This document shows, one piece after another, positions 1 to 6,968 of a DNA stretch of 33,356 nt; the stretch's first letter is position 1; every line of letters begins with the position of its first letter. The translations under genes and the position numbers were made by a program. The DNA lies in assembly GCA_021372785.1 (NCBI GenBank), contig JAJFTT010000052.1, positions 1 to 33,356 of the forward strand, read 5' to 3'. Source of the stretch: Negativicutes bacterium (GTDB lineage Bacteria > Bacillota > JAAYKD01). The notes under the pieces were generated by a model that was not told the origin of the DNA, ran no database searches, and worked only from the letters and a program-made list of their open reading frames with translations.

Positions 1-2
1 AT

Positions 3-77
3 TACATCCAAGGAAGCAAAATCAGCTCTTATGATTCTGCTACCCTCAGCGAAATCGATACGCTGATCCTCTATTAA
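3..77 (+). CDS. Possible C-terminal tail of a gene entering from the left edge
   Basis: One plus-strand frame is open from the window edge to a TAA and would encode a 24-residue polar tail ending in DTLILY. A second frame is also open to base 66, so the assignment is weak. No start codon or motif lies inside the window and no function can be given. Confidence 0.22.
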   Translation, partial: YIQGSKISSYDSATLSEIDTLILY

Positions 78-130
78 GTAAGGTATGTAAATCACAGCAA
101 TGAATTTTAAAGTGGAACCCATACGAAGCA

Positions 131-162
131 CTAGCCGCAGCGAATCAGTTTGCTACGGCTAG
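131..162. other. Imperfect inverted repeat between convergent genes
   Basis: CTAGCCGCAGC (131-141) pairs with GCTACGGCTAG (152-162) with one wobble or mismatch around a 10-base loop. No clear T-tract follows on the plus strand, so it may be a weak or Rho-assisted end signal for the partial gene at the left edge. Confidence 0.3.
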
Positions 163-181
163 CGCACAGACAAGCTGCTTC

Positions 182-233
182 AAAAAATGATCAGCCCTAT
201 TACTGCCGATATGACGCAGTAACAGGGCTGATC
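182..233 (-). terminator. Rho-independent terminator of the ABC-F gene
   Basis: Read on the minus strand, an 18-bp stem with one mismatched or wobble pair (189-206 with 216-233) has a 9-base loop and is followed by a T-rich run (ATTTTTTG). The stem begins directly after the ABC-F stop codon, so it is the natural transcript end of that gene. Confidence 0.85.
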
Positions 234-1826
234 TTATTCATGTAGATTCAATTCCAAATATTCATCATAAGACATTTTTCTGTCGATGATGCCATCCGGC
301 GTAATTTCAATGATGCGGTTGGCAATAGTTTGCACAAATTCATGATCATGTGAGGCAAAAAGGAGAGTGCCAGAAAAGTTAATCAAGCCATCGTTGAGTG
401 AGGTGATCGATTCCAGATCCAGATGATTGGTCGGCTCATCCAGTAGGAGAACATTGGCATTGCTGAGCATCATCTTGCATAGCATACAGCGGACTCGCTC
501 GCCGCCGGAAAGAACGCTTGCTTCTTTTTGAGATTCTTCGCCGGAAAACAATAATCTGCCCAGATAGCCTCTGATGAAGCTTTCTGCCTGTTCCACGGAA
601 AACTGACGCATCCAATCAACAAGATTGAGCGGAACGTTTTGAAAGAACTCGGTATTGTCCTTGGGGAAGTAAGCTTGGGAAGTTGTTACCCCCCATTTGA
701 ATTCACCACTGTCTGCCGTCAGCTCGTTCATCAGAATTTTAAACAGGGTCGTTTGCGCTTGTTCATTCGTCCCAACAAAAGCAACCTTATCGCCTTTATC
801 CAGCTTAAAGCTGATCTGATTCAAAAGCATTTGGCCGTTCATCGTTCCCGTCAGGTTAGCCACATTTAACAGTTCGTTGCCGGCTTCTCTTTCAGGTTTG
901 AAACCTACGTAAGGATATTTTCTGGAGGAAGGTTTGATATCTTCAATCGTCAGTTTCTCCAGCTGCTTTTTTCGGGAGGTGGCTTGTTTTGATTTGGAGG
1001 CGTTGGCGCTGAAGCGATCAATAAAATCCTGTAAATCTTTGCGCTTCTCTTCCGCTTTTTTGTTTTGATCACGCTGCATTTGCAGTGCTAACTGACTGGA
1101 ATGATACCAAAAATCATAATTACCATTGTAAATTTGTATTTTGCCATAATCAACATCGGCGATGTGCGTGCATACTTTATTAAGAAAATGTCGGTCATGT
1201 GAAACCACAATGACGGTGCTTTCAAAATTGGAGAGGAAATTTTCTAACCAGGCGATCGCTTTCAGATCCAGATGGTTGGTTGGTTCATCCAACAGCAAGA
1301 TGTCTGGTTGACCAAATAAAGCCTGAGCCAACAAGATTTTTATTTTTTCATCACCATTCAATTCTTTCATCAGCTTGTGATGCAGCGATTCTTCTAAACC
1401 CAGTCCAGTCAGGAGTGATGCCGCTTCCGGTTCTGCCTCCCAGCCATGCAGTTCATCGAATTCAAATTCCAATTCGGCAGCTTTGATTCCGTCTCCATCA
1501 GTGAATTCTGCTTTTCCGTAGATCAGATCTTTTTCTTGCATGATTTGAAAAAGCCTTGCGTGTCCCATGATAACCGTTTGCATGACTTCATACTCATCAA
1601 ATTTAAAATGATCCTGTTTTAGAACCGCTAAGCGCTCACCGGGGGTGATGAGGACTTCACCTTGGTTTGGTTCAATTTCTCCCGTCAATATCTTGAGAAA
1701 TGTAGATTTCCCGGTTCCATTGGCACCAATTAAGCCGTAACAGTTGCCATGTGTAAATTTGATATTCACATCATCAAACAATTTGCGGCCGCCGTATCTT
1801 AAACTCACATTGCTTGTACTTATCAC
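234..1826 (-). CDS. ABC-F family ATP-binding protein (YbiT/YkpA-like)
   Basis: This is a soluble ABC-F protein with two nucleotide-binding domains and no membrane segment. The family acts on ribosomes as translation factors or antibiotic-protection proteins. Domain 1 has Walker A GANGTGKST (residues 34-42), the divergent signature LNGDEKIK and Walker B LLLDEPTNHLD. A charged linker follows at about 240-300. Domain 2 has a standard signature LSGGERVR and LLLDEPTNHLD, but its Walker A reads GTNEQAQTT (352-360), with the catalytic lysine replaced by glutamine. About 530 residues matches the YbiT/YkpA group. I chose the GTG at 1826 because AAGGTGG lies 8 bases upstream and the family usually begins near MISxSNVSLRYG; a GTG at 1838 is the alternative. 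The gene is monocistronic. Its exact substrate group is uncertain. Confidence 0.93.
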   Translation of the reverse strand: MISTSNVSLRYGGRKLFDDVNIKFTHGNCYGLIGANGTGKSTFLKILTGEIEPNQGEVLITPGERLAVLKQDHFKFDEYEVMQTVIMGHARLFQIMQEKDLIYGKAEFTDGDGIKAAELEFEFDELHGWEAEPEAASLLTGLGLEESLHHKLMKELNGDEKIKILLAQALFGQPDILLLDEPTNHLDLKAIAWLENFLSNFESTVIVVSHDRHFLNKVCTHIADVDYGKIQIYNGNYDFWYHSSQLALQMQRDQNKKAEEKRKDLQDFIDRFSANASKSKQATSRKKQLEKLTIEDIKPSSRKYPYVGFKPEREAGNELLNVANLTGTMNGQMLLNQISFKLDKGDKVAFVGTNEQAQTTLFKILMNELTADSGEFKWGVTTSQAYFPKDNTEFFQNVPLNLVDWMRQFSVEQAESFIRGYLGRLLFSGEESQKEASVLSGGERVRCMLCKMMLSNANVLLLDEPTNHLDLESITSLNDGLINFSGTLLFASHDHEFVQTIANRIIEITPDGIIDRKMSYDEYLELNLHE

Positions 1827-1876
1827 TGATCCATCCACCTTATAATTTATAGTTTCAAATTTAACTGAACTTTTAT

Positions 1877-1885
1877 ATTATATCA
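1877..1885 (-). promoter_or_regulatory. Extended -10 promoter of the ABC-F gene
   Basis: On the minus strand TGATATAAT matches an extended -10 (TGnTATAAT), about 45 bases upstream of the chosen start codon. No good -35 is visible. The -35 region would fall inside the first copy of the 51-bp repeat, so the repeat insertion may have changed this promoter. Confidence 0.5.
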
Positions 1886-1889
1886 CACT

Positions 1890-1991
1890 CTAACCAATTA
1901 ATCTACCTGTGCCAACACCCCCGTCCCCCTGGTACACGCGCTAACCAATTAATCTACCTGTGCCAACACCCCCGTCCCCCTGGTACACGGG
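1890..1991. repeat. 2 x 51 bp tandem repeat containing a G/C-rich 25-base core
   Basis: Copy 1 (1890-1940) and copy 2 (1941-1991) differ at a single base (1939 versus 1990). Each contains a 25-base core (1908-1932 and 1959-1983) rich in runs of C, with near-complementary ends TGTGCC and GGTACA that could fold as a short hairpin. The same 25 bases occur inverted at 33327-33351. The composition differs from the surrounding sequence. The ATPase remnant starts directly at the right end of copy 2. It resembles dispersed intergenic repeats of Bacillota genomes, but the family is not identified. Confidence 0.85.
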
Positions 1992-2836
1992 TACTGGCAT
2001 ACCTTGCCAAGATTGAAAAGGAATCGAATCACCCCTTAACGAAAGCTGTGGTAGAATCAATCGGAGCCGCAGATTTCTATCCTGTGCAAGAAACCAATGC
2101 GGTGAAAGGCAGCGGTATTATAGCGAAGGTAGCCGGTCATCGGGTCGCGGTCGGCAATCTCGCACTGATGCGGCGGGAAAATGTACAGTTCAATGAAAAA
2201 GCGAGCACCGATCTGGTGCGTTTGGTACAAAGCGGCAGTTCACTCGTGCTGATGGCGCTGGATGGTGAATTAGCAGTTCTCATGGGTATTCGTGACCAGA
2301 TTCGCCCGGGTGTGAAAGCGGATCTTGAAAAGCTGAAAGAATTAGGTGTGAAGAACCTGATTGTGCTTTCGGGAGATCATCAGGGAACCGTTGATTTGGT
2401 TGCCCGTGAACTTGGCTTGACAGAAGCCCATGGTCACATGCTGCCGGAAGATAAGGCGGCCTATATTAAAATGCTGCAGTCCAAAGGGCAAATTGTGGCT
2501 TTTGTGGGCGATGGAGTCAACAACAGTCCTTCTCTGGCTTTGGCGCAAATTGGTATTGCCATGGGCAGTGGGACAGATATTGCGATTGAAACCTCCGATG
2601 TTGTCCTGATGAACTCAGATTTCAGCCGGTTGCCTCATGCTCTCGGCTTAACCAAAGCGATAGCGCGTAACATGCGGCAAAATATTATCATCGCAGTGGG
2701 CGTTGTCTTCTTCTTGCTGGCCAACGTTTTCTTCAGCGAATGGATGAACATGTCCATAGGGATGCTGGTCCACGAAGCGAGTATCTTAGCCGTTATTTTC
2801 AATGGCATGAGGCTGCTACGCTACGCAATAAATTAA
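1991..2836 (+). pseudogene. 5'-truncated heavy-metal P1B-type ATPase
   Basis: Recognisable protein begins at about 1991 in the same frame as the GTG-initiated ORF at 2048. It starts with the nucleotide-binding-domain motif ESNHPLTKAV and continues through LSGDHQGT, GDGVNNSP and GIAMGSGTD to two C-terminal membrane segments ending NGMRLLRY. The metal-binding N-terminus, the first six membrane helices, the actuator domain and the DKTGT phosphorylation loop are all missing, so it cannot pump metal. HEAS in the last helix recalls the HEGxT motif of P1B-4 pumps, but the metal cannot be assigned. The hinge reads GDGVNN where the family has GDGxND. Homology stops at the edge of the 51-bp repeat, which points to a deletion, rearrangement or assembly join there. 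An HMA-domain gene follows after 39 bases. Confidence 0.85.
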
Positions 2837-2875
2837 CAATTCTAAACCGAACTAACCATTAGCAAGAAAGGAAAA

Positions 2876-3114
2876 TTGAAAAAGCAAAAAGCAACGGTTC
2901 AATTAGCAAGCTTAACCTGTCCGTCGTGTGCATTGAAATTGAAAGTGCTGTAAAATTACTGAATGGCGTGGAAAAAGAAAGTGTCAGCGTATCGTTTAAC
3001 TCAAGTAAGGTTAAACTGAATTTTGATCAGGAAAAGCTGGCAATCGGAGAAATCGAGCGGGCGATCACCGCGCTTGGCTATGAAGTTAAAAAATTTCAAG
3101 TGAAAGTGAAATAA
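2876..3114 (+). pseudogene. Frameshifted heavy-metal-associated (HMA/CopZ-like) domain protein
   Basis: A TTG start after AAGAAAGG begins a peptide with the metal-binding motif LTCPSCA, then runs into a TAA at 2951. The rest of a typical HMA fold (KIESAVKLLNGVEKESVSV to ALGYEVKK) continues in another frame, from about 2935 to the TAA at 3112-3114. Adding one A to the AAA at 2936-2938 would restore a continuous protein of about 79 residues, the usual size of a CopZ-like copper or heavy-metal chaperone. It lies 39 bases behind the truncated P1B ATPase and probably formed a metal-handling operon with it. This is either a real inactivating deletion or a homopolymer sequencing error. Confidence 0.8.
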
Positions 3115-3141
3115 GCGGTCAAAGCCAAAACGGTATTTTGC

Positions 3142-3168
3142 GGAACGGTCTCAACCGTTCCTTTTTTT
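3142..3168 (+). terminator. Rho-independent terminator after the metal-handling remnants
   Basis: GGAACGGT (3142-3149) pairs perfectly with ACCGTTCC (3154-3161) around a 4-base loop and is followed by seven T. It lies 28 bases after the HMA stop codon. Confidence 0.9.
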
Positions 3169-3313
3169 ATAGCTTCGCATCCGGAAAACATCTTCATCCG
3201 CTCGGTACGGTACTGTGCTTATGATTAGTCAATCTCGGTTTGAAGAAAGTTAAAACATGGATTACCTATCAAATGAAGAGGCAAAAGCACAGCGAATTGC
3301 GTTTGATTATCTC
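3169..3313. other. Short intergenic region between convergent units
   Basis: No supported gene. An ATG at 3257 opens a 50-codon frame to 3409 (MDYLSNEEAKAQRIAFDYLL at its start), but most of it lies antisense to the end of the alkylation-repair gene, it has no good ribosome binding site, and I do not recognise it. Confidence 0.4.
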
Positions 3314-4015
3314 TTAGTGCTTCATAAGTTGATATTTTTGTTCACTGCTGAATTTTTCCGCAGCATATCTAAAAGCGATTTTGGGCATTTGGGGTTTGTT
3401 TATGAGTAAATATTCATAGACAGCTTTCGGTTCAACCTGAGAGAATACCTTGAGCATCCAGCCATAACCTTTTAATACGAGATAGTGTGAATCATTCCTT
3501 AACAGATCGGAAATGAGGAAAGGGTTAAAACCATGATATTTCTGATGTTTAATCGGATAGATCAAGACCACAGCGGCGGCACGCCTGACACTAAACTTAG
3601 GATGCTCCGTCCATTTTAATACGGATTCGAATAAATTATTGTTTTGGCTCAGCAAAGAACCAAAAGCATGCGTACAGAAATCATCACAATCACTCCAATC
3701 GGAGACATAATGCATCAGCCAGGATTCAAAGACAGAGAAAGTATTAGTGTCATAGGAATTTCGGATTCTGTAGGCCCAATCATAGGCAATGATGCCGAAC
3801 GCCCATTCACGCTCGTTTAGCAGCTGTTCACAGAGCGCTAAGACATGACCCAAACTCTTGTCCTCTAACACCTGATAGAGAGAGAAAGAGATCGCCCGTA
3901 TGCTGCCTATTGTTAAGTGCGGACTGATCGATGCACTCTGAATTCTGTTTCCGGCTTCTCTTACGATATCAAACAAATTGATCACTGCTTTCTTTGCGTT
4001 AATAAGATGGATCAT
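3314..4015 (-). CDS. AlkD-like DNA alkylation repair protein
   Basis: The predicted product (233 residues from the ATG at 4015) is an all-helical HEAT-like repeat protein of the DNA alkylation repair family, whose characterised members are glycosylases removing bulky or N3/N7-alkylated purines. Visible family features are AYDWAYRI, the acidic WSDCDDFCTHAFG stretch, FSVRRAAAVVLIYP with the conserved arginine pair, DSHYLVLKGYGWMLK with the conserved tryptophan, and the C-terminal MPKIAFRYAAEKF. The frame stays open to 4186, but the extra 57 residues are unlike the family and the length from 4015 fits, so I chose that start. The ribosome binding site (AGAAGAACC) is weak. It stands alone, convergent with the metal-handling remnants. 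Substrate specificity is not known. Confidence 0.88.
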   Translation of the reverse strand: MIHLINAKKAVINLFDIVREAGNRIQSASISPHLTIGSIRAISFSLYQVLEDKSLGHVLALCEQLLNEREWAFGIIAYDWAYRIRNSYDTNTFSVFESWLMHYVSDWSDCDDFCTHAFGSLLSQNNNLFESVLKWTEHPKFSVRRAAAVVLIYPIKHQKYHGFNPFLISDLLRNDSHYLVLKGYGWMLKVFSQVEPKAVYEYLLINKPQMPKIAFRYAAEKFSSEQKYQLMKH

Positions 4016-4115
4016 TGAGGTTCTTCTAATCTTAGCATAAGAGGAACAGATGTTCAAGATCGTATAAGGTTGATAGGAAGGCAAAGGAAATTCGCAGAGA
4101 AAACAGCTGCTTTCC

Positions 4116-4143
4116 TTGAATAAACTGTAAAATCTGGTATAAT
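4116..4143 (+). promoter_or_regulatory. Promoter with extended -10 upstream of the diguanylate cyclase
   Basis: TTGAAT (4116-4121), 16 bases, then TATAAT (4138-4143) preceded by TGG, which makes an extended -10. No other strong plus-strand promoter was seen before the GGDEF gene at 4464, so this would give a leader of roughly 310 bases. Confidence 0.6.
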
Positions 4144-4200
4144 CATCAGTATAACCTGGGCGCAGGGCAGACGGAACCGGAAGCAAACCCCGGAAAAACA

Positions 4201-4230
4201 GGATCGCTTAATAAACCGGATCGCTTAATA
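4201..4230. repeat. Short direct repeat in the leader
   Basis: GGATCGCTTAATA occurs at 4201-4213 and again at 4218-4230, a period of 17 bases, just before a small ORF. It may be a slippage duplication or a paired protein-binding site. Confidence 0.7.
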
Positions 4231-4232
4231 CA

Positions 4233-4376
4233 ATGGAAATCAGCGTAGACGAACCGGATGTGCTTGGATATGACAGCAAGACAGGCGAATATCGTTTTTT
4301 CATTGTTCTGTGGAAAGTTCTGTCGGATACAGAAGTCTTTGCTGGGACCGGAGGGCTCCCGGATCTTTGCATATGA
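4233..4376 (+). CDS. Small ORF of 47 codons in the leader, function unknown
   Basis: ATG at 4233 to TGA at 4376 encodes an acidic peptide beginning MEISVDEPDVLGYDSKTGEY. The composition looks protein-like, but no good ribosome binding site precedes it and no family is recognised. It lies between a strong promoter and the diguanylate cyclase. It could be a leader peptide, a gene fragment or chance. The remaining leader (4377-4463) holds no further gene. Confidence 0.25.
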   Translation: MEISVDEPDVLGYDSKTGEYRFFIVLWKVLSDTEVFAGTGGLPDLCI

Positions 4377-4463
4377 CAGGAGTGCGGATTCCTATTGCTC
4401 CGGCAGAGGGTTCCGCAGTCCTTTGATCGTTTAACAATAGTATGAAAATGAGGAGTTGAATTT

Positions 4464-5357
4464 ATGGAACGACATATCATCGAATTTTTGAACAGCCCTG
4501 CGCTATTTGCTAAAATCAGTGATCTCACACGCATTGTTGATCCGCTGCAAAAAACGGTGACCGAATATAAAGATCGCGTGGCTGTGATTGACGAAGCGCA
4601 CTGTTTTGATTTCTGGGACAAAAACAAAATTTGTGACAACTGCATTTCTATGAGGGCTTTTAATGATAATATAACCTATACAAAAATCGAATACACAAGA
4701 GATAAGACATACTTGATTACCGCGGTTCCGTATCATTTAACCGACAGAAGAATTGTTATCGAGCTGCTCAAGGACATTACCCAAAGTGTCCTTTATGATG
4801 TTGGTACGGACACTGTTTTGGAGCAGATCGGAATTCACGCGCTGATCGATAATCTGAACAAACTTGCTTTTAGTGATTCATTAACCGGCCTTTATAATCG
4901 TCGATTTCTCATGGAAAAACTTCCGGTTGATTTACTGAATTCGATTTTATCAGCTGCGGAATTATCGATTATAATGGTTGATATCGATCATTTTAAAAAA
5001 ATTAACGATACATACGGTCATCTTGGCGGAGACCATATACTGAAACATGTCGCTGCAACTTTATCCGGTTGTTTGACCGGAACCAGCGACTGGATCGCTC
5101 GATTTGGAGGGGAAGAATTTGTGATTTGTATGCCGGGGGTCAATCTTGAGGCGGCAAAAGCAACTGCGGAATCCATGCGCGAATTACTGGAACACTCCGG
5201 CATTCGCTATCAGGAAGCAGAATTTAGCGTCACTGCCAGTTTTGGAATTTCTAATTTAAAATCGGCAGGACAGGAGAGCGCCGAGGATTTGATCAGGCGT
5301 GCTGATGAAAAATTATACTTAGCCAAAAGCAAGGGGCGAAACAGGGTTGAGTTCTAA
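4464..5357 (+). CDS. Diguanylate cyclase with N-terminal cysteine-containing sensor region
   Basis: The product (297 residues) should make cyclic di-GMP from two GTP. The GGDEF domain covers about residues 130-297: DSLTGLYNRR, the metal-binding MVDIDHFKKINDTYGHLGGD, and the active-site loop RFGGEEF (GGEEF at 215-219). The inhibitory I-site RxxD reads GTSD, so product feedback at this site is probably lost. The first 120 residues look PAS-like and contain C47, C57 and C60 (CFDFWDKNKICDNC), a candidate metal, heme or redox site. There is no membrane segment, so the enzyme should be cytoplasmic. GAGGAG lies 8 bases before the ATG. It appears to be transcribed alone from the promoter near 4116 and ends at a hairpin terminator. 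The sensed signal is unknown. Confidence 0.92.
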   Translation: MERHIIEFLNSPALFAKISDLTRIVDPLQKTVTEYKDRVAVIDEAHCFDFWDKNKICDNCISMRAFNDNITYTKIEYTRDKTYLITAVPYHLTDRRIVIELLKDITQSVLYDVGTDTVLEQIGIHALIDNLNKLAFSDSLTGLYNRRFLMEKLPVDLLNSILSAAELSIIMVDIDHFKKINDTYGHLGGDHILKHVAATLSGCLTGTSDWIARFGGEEFVICMPGVNLEAAKATAESMRELLEHSGIRYQEAEFSVTASFGISNLKSAGQESAEDLIRRADEKLYLAKSKGRNRVEF

Positions 5358-5380
5358 ATCATAGTTTACTATGATTTTTT
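5356..5380 (+). terminator. Rho-independent terminator of the diguanylate cyclase
   Basis: AAATCATAG (5356-5364) pairs with CTATGATTT (5369-5377) around a TTTA loop and runs into a T-tract. The stem begins within the stop codon of the GGDEF gene. Confidence 0.85.
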
Positions 5381-5687
5381 GCAACGATTCTGTTTGTAGA
5401 TGAGCAAACCATAAACTAATAGTCGGCGAAAATATCTTCCCTGCAAATTTCATAGGCAGTTTATTTTACGATGCGGCCAGAAGCTGCAAAAGTAATTGGG
5501 TTAATTCCGGAATAGAAGCACTTCCGGATCAAACCGCAGAAGGAATTGGATTGCCGCCTCTCTAATGTAAGGTATATCAAGGGAAAAGAACAGAAATTGA
5601 TCGGTTAACGCAGCGCTAGGCGGATCAAATGAGATATCATTGCCAAAATAGCAGCTGCCAAACGATCCTACAAAAGGGGTAAAAAGA
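5381..5687. other. 307-base intergenic region without a clear gene
   Basis: No start-to-stop ORF of note. One plus-strand frame is open from about 5397 to 5564 without a start codon, and might be a gene remnant. A small inverted repeat CCGGAA/TTCCGG lies at 5507-5527, and TTGATC/GATCAA flank about 5597-5630. The promoter of the HAD gene must lie here, but I see no convincing one. Confidence 0.5.
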
Positions 5688-6551
5688 ATGTCTGAAAAGC
5701 CTGTAATCGCATTGCTTTATGACTTTGATAAAACACTCTGTACAAAAGATATGCAGGAGTACAGTTTTATTCCGGAGGTGAACATGGAACCAGCTGCTTT
5801 TTGGCTGGAATCCAATGGCTTAGCGAAAGAGCAGAAAATGGATCGCATTCTGGCTTCGATGTATTTGATGCTGCAAAAAGCAAAGAAAGCCGGCGAACCG
5901 GTTTCACGGGATAACTTTGTTACCTTCGGCAGCGCTTTACAATTTTTCCCGGGGGTGGAGAGTTGGTTTGACCGCATCAATCGTCTGGGGGAAACCATGC
6001 AGATGACTGTTGAGCATTACATTATCTCCTCCGGTTTACGTGAAATTATCGAAGGTTCCAGTATTTATCCGCATTTTCGGGAGGTGTTTGCCAGTGAATA
6101 TTATTACGACGAAAAAGGTGATGCTTGCTGGCCAAAAAACATGGTCAATTATACCACCAAAACGCAATTTTTATATCGGGTCAACAAAGGTGTGCTCGAT
6201 GTCTCCAATGATGACGATCTGAACAAATTTAAGGCGCAGGAAGAACGTGCAGTGCCTTTTCGTAATATGATTTATATTGGTGATGGCTTAACCGATGTGC
6301 CATGCATGCATTTGGTCAAAGAAAACGGCGGTTATTCCATTGCCGTTTATCAGAAGGGGCGAAGAGAAGCGGTGGAAGAACTGCTGACGCATGAACGAGT
6401 CGACTTTCTTGTCCCGGCGGATTACTCTGAACACTTTGAGCTGGATGAAATTGTTCAGGATATCATTCGCACCATGGCAATGGTGGAAGGTTTAAAACGG
6501 AAGAACCAGGAGCAGCTGATGCAGATTCGATCAAAACCGAAAAAGAGTTAA
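5688..6551 (+). CDS. HAD-superfamily phosphatase-like hydrolase
   Basis: This 287-residue cytoplasmic protein carries the four HAD motifs: DFDKTL near residue 13 (nucleophile and acid aspartates), ISSG in motif II, a lysine in NYTTKTQFLYR for motif III, and GDGLTDVPC for motif IV. The arrangement resembles phosphoserine-phosphatase-like HAD enzymes with a helical cap between motifs I and II, but the substrate cannot be told from the sequence. The C-terminal tail is charged (KRKNQEQLMQ). AAGGGG lies upstream of the ATG. A decayed GGDEF fragment begins at the base after its stop codon, so any former downstream partner is gone. Confidence 0.9.
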   Translation: MSEKPVIALLYDFDKTLCTKDMQEYSFIPEVNMEPAAFWLESNGLAKEQKMDRILASMYLMLQKAKKAGEPVSRDNFVTFGSALQFFPGVESWFDRINRLGETMQMTVEHYIISSGLREIIEGSSIYPHFREVFASEYYYDEKGDACWPKNMVNYTTKTQFLYRVNKGVLDVSNDDDLNKFKAQEERAVPFRNMIYIGDGLTDVPCMHLVKENGGYSIAVYQKGRREAVEELLTHERVDFLVPADYSEHFELDEIVQDIIRTMAMVEGLKRKNQEQLMQIRSKPKKS

Positions 6552-6888
6552 TATGCGGATGTCAACGGATTGCATGAGTATAATAATCAATTCGGACAGA
6601 TCAAGGAGATGCAATTCTGAACCGGGTGGCGCCTTTATTGAATCAGCATTTTGGGGAAGAAAAAGTGTTTCGTGCCGGCGGAGATGAATTTGTCATCAAA
6701 GCGGAGAATAAAACAGAAGAATCGCTGAAAAAGGCGACCGAGGCGTTTGAAGCAGAGCCAAAGCAATCCGATATTTCAGTGGCTTTGGAGTTGGAGTAGC
6801 GAAGTGAGGAATTAACATTGCAGAAATGCTGAAAGCGGCAGACACCAAAAGGTTGGACAGCAAGTATCATTATTATAGTGAAAAATGA
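6552..6888 (+). pseudogene. Remnant of a GGDEF (diguanylate cyclase) domain
   Basis: Three plus-strand frames together spell a GGDEF domain: ADVNGLHEYNNQFG, then VAPLLNQHFGEEKVFRAGGD with EFVI following, then FGVGVAK and NIAEMLKAADTKRLDSKYHY to a stop at 6886-6888. At least two frameshifts and in-frame stops (after QIKEMQF and at KSEEL/VAK) separate the parts, and the sequence before DVNG, including the xLTGLxNRR part, is absent. The product cannot be an active cyclase. It directly abuts the HAD gene stop, which suggests a deletion. It is not a copy of the intact GGDEF gene at 4464, because the motifs differ in wording. Confidence 0.88.
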
Positions 6889-6910
6889 GCAGTTTCTGTG
6901 ACGAACAAAA

Positions 6911-6947
6911 AAGTGGAAAATCAGGCAGATGGCATGGCTTTTCACTT
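6911..6947 (+). other. Hairpin upstream of sbcD
   Basis: AAGTGGAAAA pairs with TTTTCACTT across an 18-base loop with one bulged G. A short T-run follows. It may be the leftover terminator of the GGDEF remnant or a leader structure of sbcD. Confidence 0.35.
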
Positions 6948-6968
6948 GTCACTTTTGGGGAGGATCTT

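Noticed and set aside
3257-3409. Plus-strand 50-codon ORF starting MDYLSNEEAKAQ
   Set aside because: Two thirds of it is antisense to the alkylation-repair gene, no ribosome binding site is present and no family is recognised.
4150-4300. Possible c-di-GMP (GEMM) riboswitch before the diguanylate cyclase, because of GCGCAGGGCAGAC and ATGACAGC
   Set aside because: The short matches are not in the right arrangement and I could not build the three-stem structure; a covariance-model search would decide.
4208-4645. Minus-strand ORF of 145 codons opposite the leader and start of the GGDEF gene
   Set aside because: It is antisense to a clear coding region, shows no family sequence and has a composition typical of a shadow frame.
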